From the NCBI RefSeq assembly GCF_000011185.1, contig NC_002689.2, positions 1,488,001-1,552,000 of the forward strand: a stretch of 64,000 bases of DNA, written 5' to 3'. Position numbers and translations under genes: made by a program. How positions within the stretch are numbered: position 1 is the stretch's first letter; each line of letters begins with the position of its first letter. The stretch is from Thermoplasma volcanium GSS1 (lineage in GTDB: Archaea > Thermoplasmatota > Thermoplasmata > Thermoplasmatales > Thermoplasmataceae). Of the stretch, positions 18,685-27,781 are shown piece by piece. Below the pieces are notes generated by a model. It was not told where the DNA came from and did no database searches. It was given only the letters and a program-made list of their open reading frames with translations.

Positions 18685-19411
18685 CTGGGTAAAAACGTGT
18701 TCCTTCTGCTGATTCGTATCTGTTGAATTCCACGTTAAAAACCTGCTTCAGCACATCTGGTGTAAATATCTCTTGTGGTTTTCCTTGGGCCGCAATGCCT
18801 CCGCTCTTCATCAATATAACGTAGTCACAGAAGTTGTAAAGGAAATTTATGTCATGGGACACCACGATTATGGTCTTTCCCATCCGCTTCATTTGCCGTA
18901 TTAACGACATCACCGTTACAGTTTTGTCTATGTCCAAAAAAGTCATGGGCTCATCAAGAAGGACGTATTTCGTATTCTGGTAAAGCGCAGCAGCGAACAT
19001 AACAATTCTCTTTTCGCCGCCGCTCAGCGTCGAGAACTCTCTGTTCTTGAGCTGCAGTATTCCGCACAGCGAAAGGCATTCATCTACAGAAATACTTGCA
19101 TCTTTTCTGCTATAACCGGAAAGCGAAACTACATCGTTGACTGTAAAGTTCATAGGTATCGGCTGTTCTTGCTGTACTACGGATACTTTTGACGCTATCT
19201 CCTTTATAGGCATACTTTCAACTGATTTTCCGTCTATAAGTATTGTACCGCCTTCAGGTTTGAGGAAGCCGTACAAATTCTTCACGAGAGTTGTTTTGCC
19301 TGAGCCGTTAAGCCCCCCTATCCCATTTATGCTGCCCTCTGTTATGGTAAAATTTAGACCGTTGAGGCTGAAGTTTCTCCTGATGTATTCAAGCCCAGTA
19401 ACTTCTATCAT
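18668..19411 (-). CDS. ABC transporter ATP-binding protein (FecE/BtuD-like)
   Basis: A 247-residue ATPase with Walker A GGLNGSGKTT (about residues 32-41), a Q-loop in VVQQEQ, signature LSGGEKR, Walker B YVLLDEP, and the switch histidine in VVSHD. Its closest type by layout is the iron-siderophore/cobamide importer ATPase (FecE, BtuD). No permease or binding protein is beside it. It overlaps the OsmC gene by 4 bases as a two-gene operon, and its end overlaps cobY by 17 bases tail to tail. It could serve a remote permease or act in Fe-S/sulfur handling. Confidence 0.8.
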   Translation of the reverse strand: MIEVTGLEYIRRNFSLNGLNFTITEGSINGIGGLNGSGKTTLVKNLYGFLKPEGGTILIDGKSVESMPIKEIASKVSVVQQEQPIPMNFTVNDVVSLSGYSRKDASISVDECLSLCGILQLKNREFSTLSGGEKRIVMFAAALYQNTKYVLLDEPMTFLDIDKTVTVMSLIRQMKRMGKTIIVVSHDINFLYNFCDYVILMKSGGIAAQGKPQEIFTPDVLKQVFNVEFNRYESAEGTRFYPVIESS

Positions 19412-19869
19412 TTCGTTTCCTCTAGCTCTCCAATGTCTTCTACAGATACGCGATCGTCAATTGGCTTTCCGTTCAAGACCAGAGAGTATGAAACAGATAC
19501 ACCGCCCCTTTCAGCCATTATTGATACCGAACAATATTTCTTTAGCGAAAGGTGTATGGCCCGCCTCGCCTTATCTGGATCGACATCACCATTTATTATA
19601 TACGAAACATTTGCGAACTTCAAGATTCTGGGATGCTCGCTTCTCTTCTCCCCTTCCACTACACACCTGTAGGATTTAACATCCTGCCTCATCTTGTGCA
19701 GGATAGAGAGCACATCGTCGCTGGTACAGCCGCCAATAGCAAGGAGTAGCAGTTCGGTTGGCGAATGCCTATTTGGGTCACCGCCCTGAGAATACGTGAT
19801 CTTTACTGTTTCCTTTCCATCGTCTGAATCAAAACCCTCTCCATCCTTATAGACAAAAGAAACTTGCAT
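19408..19869 (-). CDS. OsmC-family protein
   Basis: A 153-residue OsmC/Ohr superfamily protein. The glutamate and cysteine region SPTELLLLAIGGCTSDDVLS (about residues 36-55) carries the reactive cysteine of this fold. The second cysteine typical of Ohr peroxidases is seen as LKKYCSVS near residue 113. It may reduce organic hydroperoxides or handle sulfur species. A sulfur-related role is attractive because it sits beside the DUF1641-SQR-TusA-DsrE genes on the same strand, about 30 bases after DUF1641. Confidence 0.8.
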   Translation of the reverse strand: MQVSFVYKDGEGFDSDDGKETVKITYSQGGDPNRHSPTELLLLAIGGCTSDDVLSILHKMRQDVKSYRCVVEGEKRSEHPRILKFANVSYIINGDVDPDKARRAIHLSLKKYCSVSIMAERGGVSVSYSLVLNGKPIDDRVSVEDIGELEETK

Positions 19870-19899
19870 CGTATCGATAAAATTTGAAAATATAAAAGA

Positions 19900-20394
19900 T
19901 TATTGGACTTTTTTGATGGAAGAAACTAGAACCTTGGCTGCGTTAACCAGGCCTGTGATCAGTGCCGAGATATCCGGGTCCTTGAGCAGTGCCATCAGCT
20001 TCAGAGCAGAGAAAGACTGTGGATTCTTGATGCCGTCTACCAATCCGTCAGTTACTCCCTGCAGGTTGAATGACACAGCCTTAATTACGTCTGAAGTCCT
20101 CTCCCCTGCAAGCCCATAGAGCAGGCCCATCATAGAGTTGCCTACCTTCAGCAAAGCTTCTGTAAGCTCCCTTTCAGTGAAGAATTTTGCGAGGAACTCC
20201 ACATCCGTAGGAGTGTAGTCCTTGGCTATACTCATGAATACATCGATAATCCCTGCCTCCTTCATTTTCTCAAGGAGATCCATCAGGGAAACGATTGTAT
20301 CTTTGTTTTCGACTACCTTATTCAGCAGCACTTCCAGGTCATCCTGATCTTCTTGGGGAACCTGGGCTTGCTGTTCCTGCTTTTGTTCTACCAT
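19900..20394 (-). CDS. DUF1641 protein
   Basis: About 164 residues. A glutamine-rich front (EQKQEQQAQVPQEDQDD) is followed by an all-helical DUF1641 domain, with GLAGERTSDVIKAVSFNLQG and LKLMALLKDPDISALITGLV as typical blocks. The family occurs next to, or fused to, sulfide:quinone oxidoreductase-like proteins and formate dehydrogenases. Here it follows an SQR-like gene with overlap. The start is placed at ATG 20394 because GAGGTGGT lies just before it; an earlier GTG is possible. Probably an accessory or docking subunit of the flavoprotein. Confidence 0.78.
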   Translation of the reverse strand: MVEQKQEQQAQVPQEDQDDLEVLLNKVVENKDTIVSLMDLLEKMKEAGIIDVFMSIAKDYTPTDVEFLAKFFTERELTEALLKVGNSMMGLLYGLAGERTSDVIKAVSFNLQGVTDGLVDGIKNPQSFSALKLMALLKDPDISALITGLVNAAKVLVSSIKKVQ

Positions 20395-20404
20395 TTTTAC
20401 CACC

Positions 20405-21547
20405 TCACGCAACTCCCCTAACCATGCTGCTGAAGAATGTATCAGCAGACTGCCACTTCAAGAAGTAGTCAAGCTTGCTGTCGAATTTGGCCTTCGGCGG
20501 CTTGTTGTAGTTGAAATAGAGAGTGACTCCTTTCTCATATCCAGTCACAGTTGTACAAGCAACGTCTCCTTCATACAGTTCGTTATAAATATTTCCGGAT
20601 GTTTCAGAAGCTATCCTATTTGACAGGTACATAGACTGGAAGTGTGCCGTTGCACCGGCCTTTGATACTGGAAGGTTCGTCGCATCCCCAATGGCAAAAA
20701 CATTGTCGTAGTCTTTGTAATTAAGTTTGTATTTGTCGACGTCTATGTAGCCGCTGTCGTCGGCAAGTCCGGAATCAGTTATTACCTTCTGGCCTCTGTG
20801 CGGAGGTATAAGTACCAATAGATCATAGTTTATGCTCTCTCCTTCAAGAGATTGTATCTTTTTGTTCTTAGGATCAACGGATTCAACATTGAATAACGTG
20901 TGGGTTATTATACCGCGCTCCTCCATCCTCTTCGCTACAAAGTCCGAAACGTTGGGTATGGTGAATACCCTGTTGAGTGGGTATATGTAGTGAATCTCGG
21001 TTTTGTCTTTAAGCCCGTGGAAGTTCAGGTACTCCTCCAACAGGAAGGTAAATTCGTAAGGTGCAGGCGGGCACATAATGGGTATGCTGGCCTGTCCAAT
21101 CACGATCTTCCCGCCTTTGAATGATTTTATCTCCTTCTGGAGCTCCAGGGCATGCGGAAGATCATAAAAGTGCTTCGCGTCTGTTTCGTATCCAGGGATA
21201 TCCTCAGGCGTAAAGCGGTCGCCTGTAGCTATTATAAGGTAATCATAGTCGAGGTTTCTGCCGCTCTTTGTAGAAACAGTCTTGTCAGCTACGTCTATCC
21301 TAGTGACTTCATCGCGTACGTAGTTGACTCCGTAGTTGAAGAGAAACTCCGTGGGCTTAACGCTCCTCTTGTAATCGATCATGCTGAATGATATGTGCAC
21401 TCCGTCCGGCTTGAAATAATGTTCTTTCGAATTCCCTACTACAGTTATCTCGACGTCCTTGATGTCGGTATGGAACCTCAGTTTATTTGCCATTATTGTA
21501 CCGGCATCTCCATCTCCTACTATGAGTACTTTTGATGCCATACTCAT
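20405..21547 (-). CDS. Sulfide:quinone oxidoreductase-like flavoprotein
   Basis: About 380 residues, two-dinucleotide-binding-domain flavoprotein. The front FAD loop is KVLIVGDGDAGTIMANKLRF; the second is GGKIVIGQASIPIMCPPAPY; the C-terminal FAD segment is NVFAIGDATNLPVSKAGATA. Cysteines in IMCPPAPYE (about residue 160) and VACTTVTGYEKG (about 340) correspond to the redox-active pair of SQR-type enzymes. It likely oxidises sulfide or a sulfane-sulfur carrier and passes electrons to membrane quinone. The start overlaps the tusA stop as TGATG. Context with DsrE, TusA and DUF1641 supports sulfur trafficking; a different acceptor is possible. Confidence 0.8.
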   Translation of the reverse strand: MSMASKVLIVGDGDAGTIMANKLRFHTDIKDVEITVVGNSKEHYFKPDGVHISFSMIDYKRSVKPTEFLFNYGVNYVRDEVTRIDVADKTVSTKSGRNLDYDYLIIATGDRFTPEDIPGYETDAKHFYDLPHALELQKEIKSFKGGKIVIGQASIPIMCPPAPYEFTFLLEEYLNFHGLKDKTEIHYIYPLNRVFTIPNVSDFVAKRMEERGIITHTLFNVESVDPKNKKIQSLEGESINYDLLVLIPPHRGQKVITDSGLADDSGYIDVDKYKLNYKDYDNVFAIGDATNLPVSKAGATAHFQSMYLSNRIASETSGNIYNELYEGDVACTTVTGYEKGVTLYFNYNKPPKAKFDSKLDYFLKWQSADTFFSSMVRGVA

Positions 21548-21783
21548 CACTTAACCTTCTTCATGACTATTTCGTAGTAGCCGTTCCGGTCGAATACACC
21601 AACGAGCTCCTGCCCAGACTTTGATATCCATGCAGGGGCATCCTTCTTTGTGCCTGCATCCGTAGAATAAACGGATATGATTTCGCCAACCTTGGCCTGC
21701 TTGTAAGCCTTTATAAGCTCCATCAATGGACCTGGGCAGTAGCTGCCCCTTGCATCAATAACCCTATCTGGTTTTACATCCAT
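21547..21783 (-). CDS. tusA: TusA-family sulfur carrier
   Basis: A 78-residue TusA/SirA protein. The hallmark is [20 protein letters not shown], where the cysteine of the CPxP motif carries persulfide sulfur. The C-terminal half has the usual strand-helix-strand pattern ([20 protein letters not shown]). The start at ATG 21783 is chosen because GAGGTGAT lies six bases before it. It sits between the DsrE-like gene and the SQR-like gene and is expected to pass sulfur between them. Confidence 0.9.
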   Translation of the reverse strand: MDVKPDRVIDARGSYCPGPLMELIKAYKQAKVGEIISVYSTDAGTKKDAPAWISKSGQELVGVFDRNGYYEIVMKKVK

Positions 21784-21793
21784 TGCTATCACC

Positions 21794-22207
21794 TCATATA
21801 AACAGCGTAGTGTAAGAAGATTCCGTCATTGATACGAACTCACCTACACCTATTATGTCCTCGACCATATCATCCAGATCGTCTTTGGATATGCCCATCA
21901 CATCGGCCATAAGCGCACATCCGTAGACATGAACGTTTCCGACCTCCTTTGCATTCCTTATCATCTCTATGCCGCTCTGTATCTTCTTTTCATTCATCTT
22001 CGACAGGACGAGATCGCTTATCTCAGAGCCATCGTAGCTGAGCTTGTTCACAGTATTGTCGTTCTTCCTAAACTTCATGAGCGCCCAGAATGTGACGAAT
22101 ATGTTGACATCGATGCCGTTTGCGACTGCTCCAGACGTTATAACACCTGCAGCTGCTATCTTGTCTATCGTGCCCGATGCGAGCACAATGGAGAGTGTCT
22201 TTGACAT
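21794..22207 (-). CDS. DsrE-family (DsrE2-like) sulfur-transfer protein
   Basis: A 137-residue protein of the DsrE/DsrF superfamily. The DsrE2-type features are [20 protein letters not shown], an [12 protein letters not shown] strand-turn, and the conserved cysteine in [16 protein letters not shown] (about residue 97), which would bind sulfur. First gene of the minus-strand sulfur cluster DsrE-TusA-SQR-DUF1641. No obvious membrane segment. The shared upstream region with rpoL contains a palindrome around a TATA box at 22356-22379. Confidence 0.8.
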   Translation of the reverse strand: MSKTLSIVLASGTIDKIAAAGVITSGAVANGIDVNIFVTFWALMKFRKNDNTVNKLSYDGSEISDLVLSKMNEKKIQSGIEMIRNAKEVGNVHVYGCALMADVMGISKDDLDDMVEDIIGVGEFVSMTESSYTTLFI

Positions 22208-22355
22208 AACTATCGAAAAGATATACTAAAAAGATTAATAAAACTTTGGCAATAATTTATAACATTTATTAGATATTGATAATCGTTAAGAATAGTATGT
22301 ATTCAAAATAAAAAAGAGCGTTTTCGACATAATAATAGAACAAAAAATCGTAAAA

Positions 22356-22379
22356 ACAATGATTATAAAATATCATTGT
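22356..22379. promoter_or_regulatory. Palindromic operator around a TATA box
   Basis: ACAATGAT at 22356-22363 and ATCATTGT at 22372-22379 are perfect inverted repeats. They enclose TATAAAAT (22364-22371), which reads as a TATA box on the plus strand and a weaker one on the minus strand. A protein bound to the palindrome would cover the promoter. It lies in the gap of about 280 bases between the divergent sulfur cluster and rpoL; which side it controls cannot be told. Confidence 0.5.
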
Positions 22380-22488
22380 AAAACTATCGACGAATACACT
22401 CTAAATATGATTATCAACGCCACAACAAGACCCATTAAATTAAAATTGGGATACCAAGAAAATAAATAGTTAAAAATAATGCGTGTGT

Positions 22489-22824
22489 ATGCAAAGGGAG
22501 AGGACAAACGAGACTTCCCTCCGTGTTGTCTCAAAGGAAAAAGACTCGATTATTGTTGAAATGATAAACTACGATAATACACTCCTACGAACGTTGGTCG
22601 AAGAGATACTCAAAGACGACCAGGTAATAGAAGCTCGTTATTATATAAAGCATCCGATCATAGATAATCCGCAAATATATGTAAAGGTAAAATCAGGAAA
22701 GCCGCAGGCCGCAATAAAGAGATCGATAAGGAAATTATCGAAGCTCTATGAAGATTTAGGCGCCCAGGTAGAAAAGGAGATAGAAAAATACCGAAGCAAC
22801 CACATAATAAAAACCACTGAATGA
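22489..22824 (+). CDS. rpoL: RNA polymerase subunit Rpo11 (RpoL)
   Basis: About 111 residues. The core INYDNTLLRTLVEEILKDDQ then EARYYIKHPIIDNPQIYVKV and KSGKPQAAIKRSIRKLSKLY is the RpoL/RPB11 assembly fold that pairs with RpoD (Rpo3). The protein has about 10 extra residues at its front compared with typical RpoL, so the true start might be slightly later than ATG 22489. It overlaps the next gene by 4 bases (ATGA), an operon with a tRNA-modification enzyme. Confidence 0.9.
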   Translation: MQRERTNETSLRVVSKEKDSIIVEMINYDNTLLRTLVEEILKDDQVIEARYYIKHPIIDNPQIYVKVKSGKPQAAIKRSIRKLSKLYEDLGAQVEKEIEKYRSNHIIKTTE

Positions 22825-23783
22825 GCGATACATACCTTCTTGAACTTAGCCTTGAAAGGGATGATGCAAGGAAAGTTGAGATTTTATCGATCCAGGAAAC
22901 CTATGAAGATTTCAAGATAGAGTATATAGACGATTTTATAGCGGTAATTTCAGGGAATTGGAAGAGGATCGAAAGGGCAGCATTTGTAAACACTGTCGGC
23001 TTAATACTATCTAAAGGCGAAAAACCTGAAGACCTCAAGATCGATATCCCAGACGGCTTCTTTTACATAAGATACCGCGATATTGATAGGGACTGGCCTG
23101 TCTCCGAGGCTGCTTTAGGAGATCTATTAAACGCAAAAGGCAGAATATCGTTCACCCATCCTAACTTTGTCCTTAGGGTAGTGCATCATAAAGTGTTCTA
23201 CCTCACTATGATTATGTATGAGAGGGACAAAAAATCCTTTGAAATTAGGAAAGCACCGAAGAGGCCTTTTTTCTCTCCAGTTTCAATGCATCCAAAGTAC
23301 GCTAGATTTCTTGTAAACTGTGCACACGTCAGGGAAAACGAGACAATACTCGATCCATTCTGCGGTACAGGCGGTATACTTATAGAAGCAGCACTGATGG
23401 GTATACGGGTAGTCGGCAACGACGTATCTCTGGCTATGGCAGTAGGCGCCAGAACCAACCTGAGCTATTTTCATGTTGAAAACTTTCGAGTATACAATAA
23501 AGATGTAAGAGAACTTGACTTAGAAGGCGTAGACGGCATTGCTACAGACATGCCTTACGGGAGAAATTCATACCACACAGACGAAATAACTGAACTCTAT
23601 GAAGTATCCTTCCAAAAGTTCTCAGATATGCTTAAACCAGGAGGCTATGCTGCATTCGCAGTATCACAGCAAGAACATGTGGAAATTGCAAAGAAGTATT
23701 TTGAAGTCCGTTACGTAGTCCCTGTTTATCAGCACAGATCACTGACTAGGTACTTCGTAACTGCAAGGAACAAGATCAAATAG
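22821..23783 (+). CDS. tRNA (guanine-10 N2)-methyltransferase (TrmG10/Trm11-like)
   Basis: A 320-residue protein with a front RNA-binding THUMP-like region (about 1-150), the linker RRPFFSP-type block (KAPKRPFFSPVSMHPKYARF), and a Rossmann methyltransferase. The AdoMet motif is ILDPFCGTGGILIEAALMGI and the catalytic motif is IATDMPYGRNS, a D-x-P-Y motif used for N2-methylation of guanine. This is the archaeal enzyme that methylates G10 of tRNA. Coupled to rpoL, and followed 22 bases later by the rqcH gene. Confidence 0.85.
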   Translation: MSDTYLLELSLERDDARKVEILSIQETYEDFKIEYIDDFIAVISGNWKRIERAAFVNTVGLILSKGEKPEDLKIDIPDGFFYIRYRDIDRDWPVSEAALGDLLNAKGRISFTHPNFVLRVVHHKVFYLTMIMYERDKKSFEIRKAPKRPFFSPVSMHPKYARFLVNCAHVRENETILDPFCGTGGILIEAALMGIRVVGNDVSLAMAVGARTNLSYFHVENFRVYNKDVRELDLEGVDGIATDMPYGRNSYHTDEITELYEVSFQKFSDMLKPGGYAAFAVSQQEHVEIAKKYFEVRYVVPVYQHRSLTRYFVTARNKIK

Positions 23784-23804
23784 TATATCTCAATTGTGGT
23801 GTAG

Positions 23805-25619
23805 ATGAAAGATAAAGAAAGCTCCCTAGACTTCTATGCGTTTACTGGCATATATAGGGAGAGGCTTGTCGGAAGCTTCGTGAAGAAGGTATATCAAACT
23901 GGGCCAGACGATTTCCTAATACAGCTTTACAGGTCGGATCTAAAGAGGTTCGACATGCTCGTCTCATTGAAGAAGGGCATATTTTTCAAGAGCGAAGAAA
24001 CCCCTGATACGGCGAGCCAAACAGCTATGGTTCTCAGGAAAACAATTTCCGACAGAAGGATAGTATCAGTAGAGCAGGTTAACTTTGACAGAGTGGTTAA
24101 GTTCGTATTCCACACAGGCCAGGCCCTGATACTCGAACTGTTCAGGGACGGAAATTTAATAGCAACAGACGGCGACAAAATAACCTTCGTACTGAAGCCA
24201 AGAAGATGGCGAAATAGAGACCTTGAGGTTGGCGCCATCTATATCCCGCCTTCATCTTCGGATCCAACGAAGATGACGGATGAGGAGTTCGTAAATACGG
24301 TTCGGCAAAGCAAGGCTAATGCAGTCCAGACGCTAGCGACGAGGTTCAATCTGGGCGGCGACCTTGCCGAAGAAGTGCTTTTCAGAATAGGCTTGCCAAA
24401 AGATGGGGCTGTTGATGACCTTGAGAATCGTGCGAATGATGTAAGAAGATCACTTGCTGAGATACTTCAGGAATCACTCTTAAACAGTGCATACTACTAT
24501 GAGGATCAAGGGACAGTTTCACCTGTACCTATGAAGCATTTCGGGGAATATACTAGGAAATTTGACGACTTCAATGAAGGTCTCGTATTCCTTCTGTCAA
24601 TGTCACCTCAAGAAGAAGAGTCGGAAGATCCTATACAGCGTAGGATAAACTCACAGATGAAGAGCATAGAAGAATTCGGCAAGATAGCTGAAAAATACAG
24701 GAGCTACGGATCACAAATAATGCAGAACCTGCAGACAGTTGAAATGGCCATTAAAGATGCGAGATCCGGCAATTACCCTAGCGATAAGATGAATAAGGCA
24801 ACAAAACATATATCGTTGAAGCTGGGGGAGGAGGATATAGACATTGACTATACGAAGAGCGCTGGAGAAAATGCCAACAGGTACTTCGACCTTTCAAAAG
24901 ATTACAGGAAAAAAATTGAGGGGGCAAAAAAAGCGATAGAAGAGGCAGAACAAGAAAGGATAAAGCTACAGGAGAAAAAGGTAAAATCCGTCAATCGTAG
25001 GATTTTCTGGTTTGAGACATACCACTGGTTCATATCTAGTGAAGGGTATCTAGTCATAGCAGGACGAGACGCAAAGAGCAATGAAAAAATCGTCAAGAAA
25101 CACCTAAAAGAAGGAGATTTGTACGTACATGCGGACATGTACGGGGCCCCGAGCACAATCATAAAATCAGAGGGGAAGCCGATGCCAGGGGAAGATACAA
25201 TAAGGCAAGCCGCAGCTTTTGCCATCTGTTTTTCCAGAGCTTGGCCTGCAGGCATAGCCTCAGGAACGGCCTACTGGGTATATCCGAGCCAGGTAAGCAA
25301 GACTCCAGAATCTGGTGAATATGTGTCGACTGGATCTTGGATAATAAGAGGGAAAAGGAATTATGTTACGAACTTGAAGCTGGAACTTTGCATAGGATTG
25401 CGTGAAATAGAGGGCGTTTCTCTACCTATGATAGGGCCACCAGAGGTTTTTGGAGAGAACGAAAAATGCATTCATATTATACCTGGAGACGTTAGAAGAT
25501 CCGAAATTGCAAAGCAGATTGCAGAATATCTCAATGTCTCTAAGGAAGAAGTTGAGAAGATACTTCCTCCAGGAAACTCAAGGATAGTCCCTCTCAAGCC
25601 TGTACAGAATGCGAGTTAA
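23805..25619 (+). CDS. NEMF/RqcH-family ribosome quality-control protein
   Basis: A 604-residue archaeal Rqc2/NEMF/RqcH homologue (FbpA-type NFACT protein). The order is as in the family: NFACT-N domain (about 1-200, including DDFLIQLYRSDLKRFDMLVS), helix-hairpin-helix, a coiled coil (about 290-400, with KKIEGAKKAIEEAEQERIKL), and the NFACT-R domain (GDLYVHADMYGAPSTIIKSE, then WVYPSQVSKTPESGEYVSTG). It binds split large ribosomal subunits carrying stalled peptides and recruits tRNA for C-terminal tailing. Length matches archaeal members. Confidence 0.9.
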   Translation: MKDKESSLDFYAFTGIYRERLVGSFVKKVYQTGPDDFLIQLYRSDLKRFDMLVSLKKGIFFKSEETPDTASQTAMVLRKTISDRRIVSVEQVNFDRVVKFVFHTGQALILELFRDGNLIATDGDKITFVLKPRRWRNRDLEVGAIYIPPSSSDPTKMTDEEFVNTVRQSKANAVQTLATRFNLGGDLAEEVLFRIGLPKDGAVDDLENRANDVRRSLAEILQESLLNSAYYYEDQGTVSPVPMKHFGEYTRKFDDFNEGLVFLLSMSPQEEESEDPIQRRINSQMKSIEEFGKIAEKYRSYGSQIMQNLQTVEMAIKDARSGNYPSDKMNKATKHISLKLGEEDIDIDYTKSAGENANRYFDLSKDYRKKIEGAKKAIEEAEQERIKLQEKKVKSVNRRIFWFETYHWFISSEGYLVIAGRDAKSNEKIVKKHLKEGDLYVHADMYGAPSTIIKSEGKPMPGEDTIRQAAAFAICFSRAWPAGIASGTAYWVYPSQVSKTPESGEYVSTGSWIIRGKRNYVTNLKLELCIGLREIEGVSLPMIGPPEVFGENEKCIHIIPGDVRRSEIAKQIAEYLNVSKEEVEKILPPGNSRIVPLKPVQNAS

Positions 25620-25715
25620 CGCAGATTTGCCAATAGGCATATTCGCATAACATACGTAAATGCCTAGATTTCCACAAGCAAATAAGCGTAAATATGATTG
25701 TGGCATACAAAAATT

Positions 25716-26630
25716 ATGCAATTTTCAGAAGAGTTGCTTACACTTAAGGATCAGGTGAGGTTTGACAAGTCCTTTAAAGTTGGCAAATACGACAAGATAG
25801 TCATAGCAGGCATGGGAGGCTCTGGCATAGCCGGTAGGATATTTTCTGAAATATACGATGAAAAGCCAGTGTTCTTAGTGGATGATTACGACATACCTTC
25901 CTTTGTGGATGACAAAACTGAGTTTATAGCAATAAGTTATTCTGGGAACACGGAAGAGACCATTAGTGCGTCGGAAGAAGCTGCTAAGAAACACGCAAAT
26001 GTGCATGCGATAACGTCCGGCGGTTCTCTCTCTAAAATGGGCTTCGACACGATCATAATACCATCTGGGCTTCAGCCGAGATCCTCCATTGGATACCTCC
26101 TTATGCCTTTGGTAAATACGTTCATTAAGCCTAAAATAGGGGACGTTGATGAAGCTTATAGATTGCTTTCTGAGACAGATAAAGACAATGAGGAGGAGAA
26201 AAGTATCGCTTCTGAGATATATAACGGAGAGCATATACCAGTTATATATGGTAGTAGGCCTTTCAGGGCAATAGCCTATAGGTGGAAGACGCAGTTCAAC
26301 GAAAATGCAAAGGTACTAGCATATTCGAACTATTTTTCTGAGCTGAATCATAACGATACAATGCCTTTGAAAGACACTTACAGAAAGGATGAATTTTACT
26401 TTCTTGTATTCCGATCTGACGATAGCCGCTTTTCCAAGAGGATCACGGTGACCGAGAAGATCACAGGAAACAGCTTCAGGATGGTAGACGTAAGGGGAAG
26501 TTCACTTCTGGCTAAGCTCTTCTACCTCATACATTTCGGAGATTACTTGACATATCACCTCGCTGAGCTGAGAGGAGTGGATCCTCAGGACGTATCGCTC
26601 ATAGAGAAGCTGAAAAAGGAAATAGCCTGA
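25716..26630 (+). CDS. Bifunctional phosphoglucose/phosphomannose isomerase
   Basis: About 304 residues, the archaeal PGI/PMI family. The SIS-domain sugar-phosphate sites are seen: IVIAGMGGSGIAGRIFSEIY, then FIAISYSGNTEETISASEEA, where serines bind the phosphate, and LNHNDTMPLK with the catalytic histidine region. It interconverts glucose-6-P or mannose-6-P with fructose-6-P. The start at ATG 25716 is preferred over TTG 25698, since a TATA-like element near 25687 gives a leaderless start there and the extra residues are not conserved in character. Confidence 0.9.
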   Translation: MQFSEELLTLKDQVRFDKSFKVGKYDKIVIAGMGGSGIAGRIFSEIYDEKPVFLVDDYDIPSFVDDKTEFIAISYSGNTEETISASEEAAKKHANVHAITSGGSLSKMGFDTIIIPSGLQPRSSIGYLLMPLVNTFIKPKIGDVDEAYRLLSETDKDNEEEKSIASEIYNGEHIPVIYGSRPFRAIAYRWKTQFNENAKVLAYSNYFSELNHNDTMPLKDTYRKDEFYFLVFRSDDSRFSKRITVTEKITGNSFRMVDVRGSSLLAKLFYLIHFGDYLTYHLAELRGVDPQDVSLIEKLKKEIA

Positions 26631-26646
26631 AATTATCTTTAAGAGA

Positions 26647-27408
26647 TCAGGCTTCCCTTGCTAATAGCATACCAAAATATCCTGCTACATAATAGTAATC
26701 TACATGCATTTTTCTTCTCGATATTTCCAAGAGCCTAGCCGTGACGATCATGTTCTGGTAGCTGTCTGGCTTCGCCCTCTCCACTATAGATTTGTCTATA
26801 TTTATTAGGGCATGGAAGTCATTATTATTTATGCTGTCTATAACTATCTTGTCGTAAAGATCAGCGTCTTCAGAGAAACCGTATGGGCCGTCTTTCGAAT
26901 GTGTATGCGCCTGGTCTGCACTTATTATTAAGCTTATCTTCCTTTCGAACTTCGACATTGCTGAGTAAAGATCATCTGCAAAGCCAACGATTGCGCTATA
27001 GTCTAAGAGCCTTGGCTCACCCATTGCAACTACACGCTTCCTCTTGAAAAACTGGAGCGGTATAAGTGTGCCGAAGTCTAAGGGGCATGGAACGTTCCCC
27101 GATAATGTAATACACCTAAGGTGCTGCGCATGCTGCGAACGTGCTATGCTGTCTGCAAGTTCCAGATCATTGTCGTAAGTTTTCCTTATGTAATGGTGCT
27201 TTGTCCTGTAGGCCCCGCTAAGCTTTGATGAATATATTACACCGACATCCCTGTCGAGCACTATTCCATGCGGGCTTATCACAACTAGCGTCTCTGAATC
27301 GTCATTCTCACTATACTTTTTTATGGCTTCGTGCATTTTCCTGTCTTCATCCGTGTCCATGTCTATTAATTCGTCTCCATGCGGTATAATATAGATCCTG
27401 TTTAGCAT
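26647..27408 (-). CDS. LigB-superfamily (class III extradiol dioxygenase-like) protein
   Basis: A 253-residue protein with the fold pattern of the catalytic LigB subunit. IYIIPHGDELIDMD at the front and ETLVVISPHGIVLD carry the histidines that usually bind iron. SLIISADQAHTHSKDGPYGF supplies the second histidine pair. Archaeal members close to the AMMECR1/MEMO neighbourhood have no proven substrate. It may be a dioxygenase, or a metal-binding protein of another function. It ends tail to tail with the pgi/pmi gene. Confidence 0.65.
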   Translation of the reverse strand: MLNRIYIIPHGDELIDMDTDEDRKMHEAIKKYSENDDSETLVVISPHGIVLDRDVGVIYSSKLSGAYRTKHHYIRKTYDNDLELADSIARSQHAQHLRCITLSGNVPCPLDFGTLIPLQFFKRKRVVAMGEPRLLDYSAIVGFADDLYSAMSKFERKISLIISADQAHTHSKDGPYGFSEDADLYDKIVIDSINNNDFHALINIDKSIVERAKPDSYQNMIVTARLLEISRRKMHVDYYYVAGYFGMLLAREA

Positions 27409-27491
27409 ATTTAGAGTAACGAATTGCCATAAAAAATATTGCTGAAATCATAAAATCTAAGTTAAAATAGGATTTTAACATATTAGGAACG

Positions 27492-27776
27492 ATGAAGCCG
27501 CACATAGAATTTAGCAAACTGCAGCGTTACGTACAGGCAAACGGGTCGTACAGCCTTGTCAAACGTGGAGATTCGATCGAAGTTCATTTCTCACCTAACT
27601 TTCCTGAGGCGATACCTCACCTCCCAAACAACCTTCCAGTTGAACATATAATGTATGGCGACCTTGTCGACGGAATAGTTTACTTCTACAAGTTTGAGAC
27701 TGTAAGCAGCTTTGGGACCACTGAAAACCTGCTTACAGATGATGATCCAATAATGGAGTGGCTTAAGTATATTTAG
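27492..27776 (+). CDS. Hypothetical protein
   Basis: A 94-residue acidic protein, no recognised domain. It is rich in aromatic residues and beta-like segments (YSLVKRGDSIEVHFSPNFPE, then IVYFYKFETVSSFG). It is divergent from the LigB-like gene; its 3' end lies within 6 bases of the convergent PUA gene. Proper codon pattern and an AT-rich promoter region (27450-27490) support a real gene. Confidence 0.6.
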   Translation: MKPHIEFSKLQRYVQANGSYSLVKRGDSIEVHFSPNFPEAIPHLPNNLPVEHIMYGDLVDGIVYFYKFETVSSFGTTENLLTDDDPIMEWLKYI

Positions 27777-27781
27777 AATTG

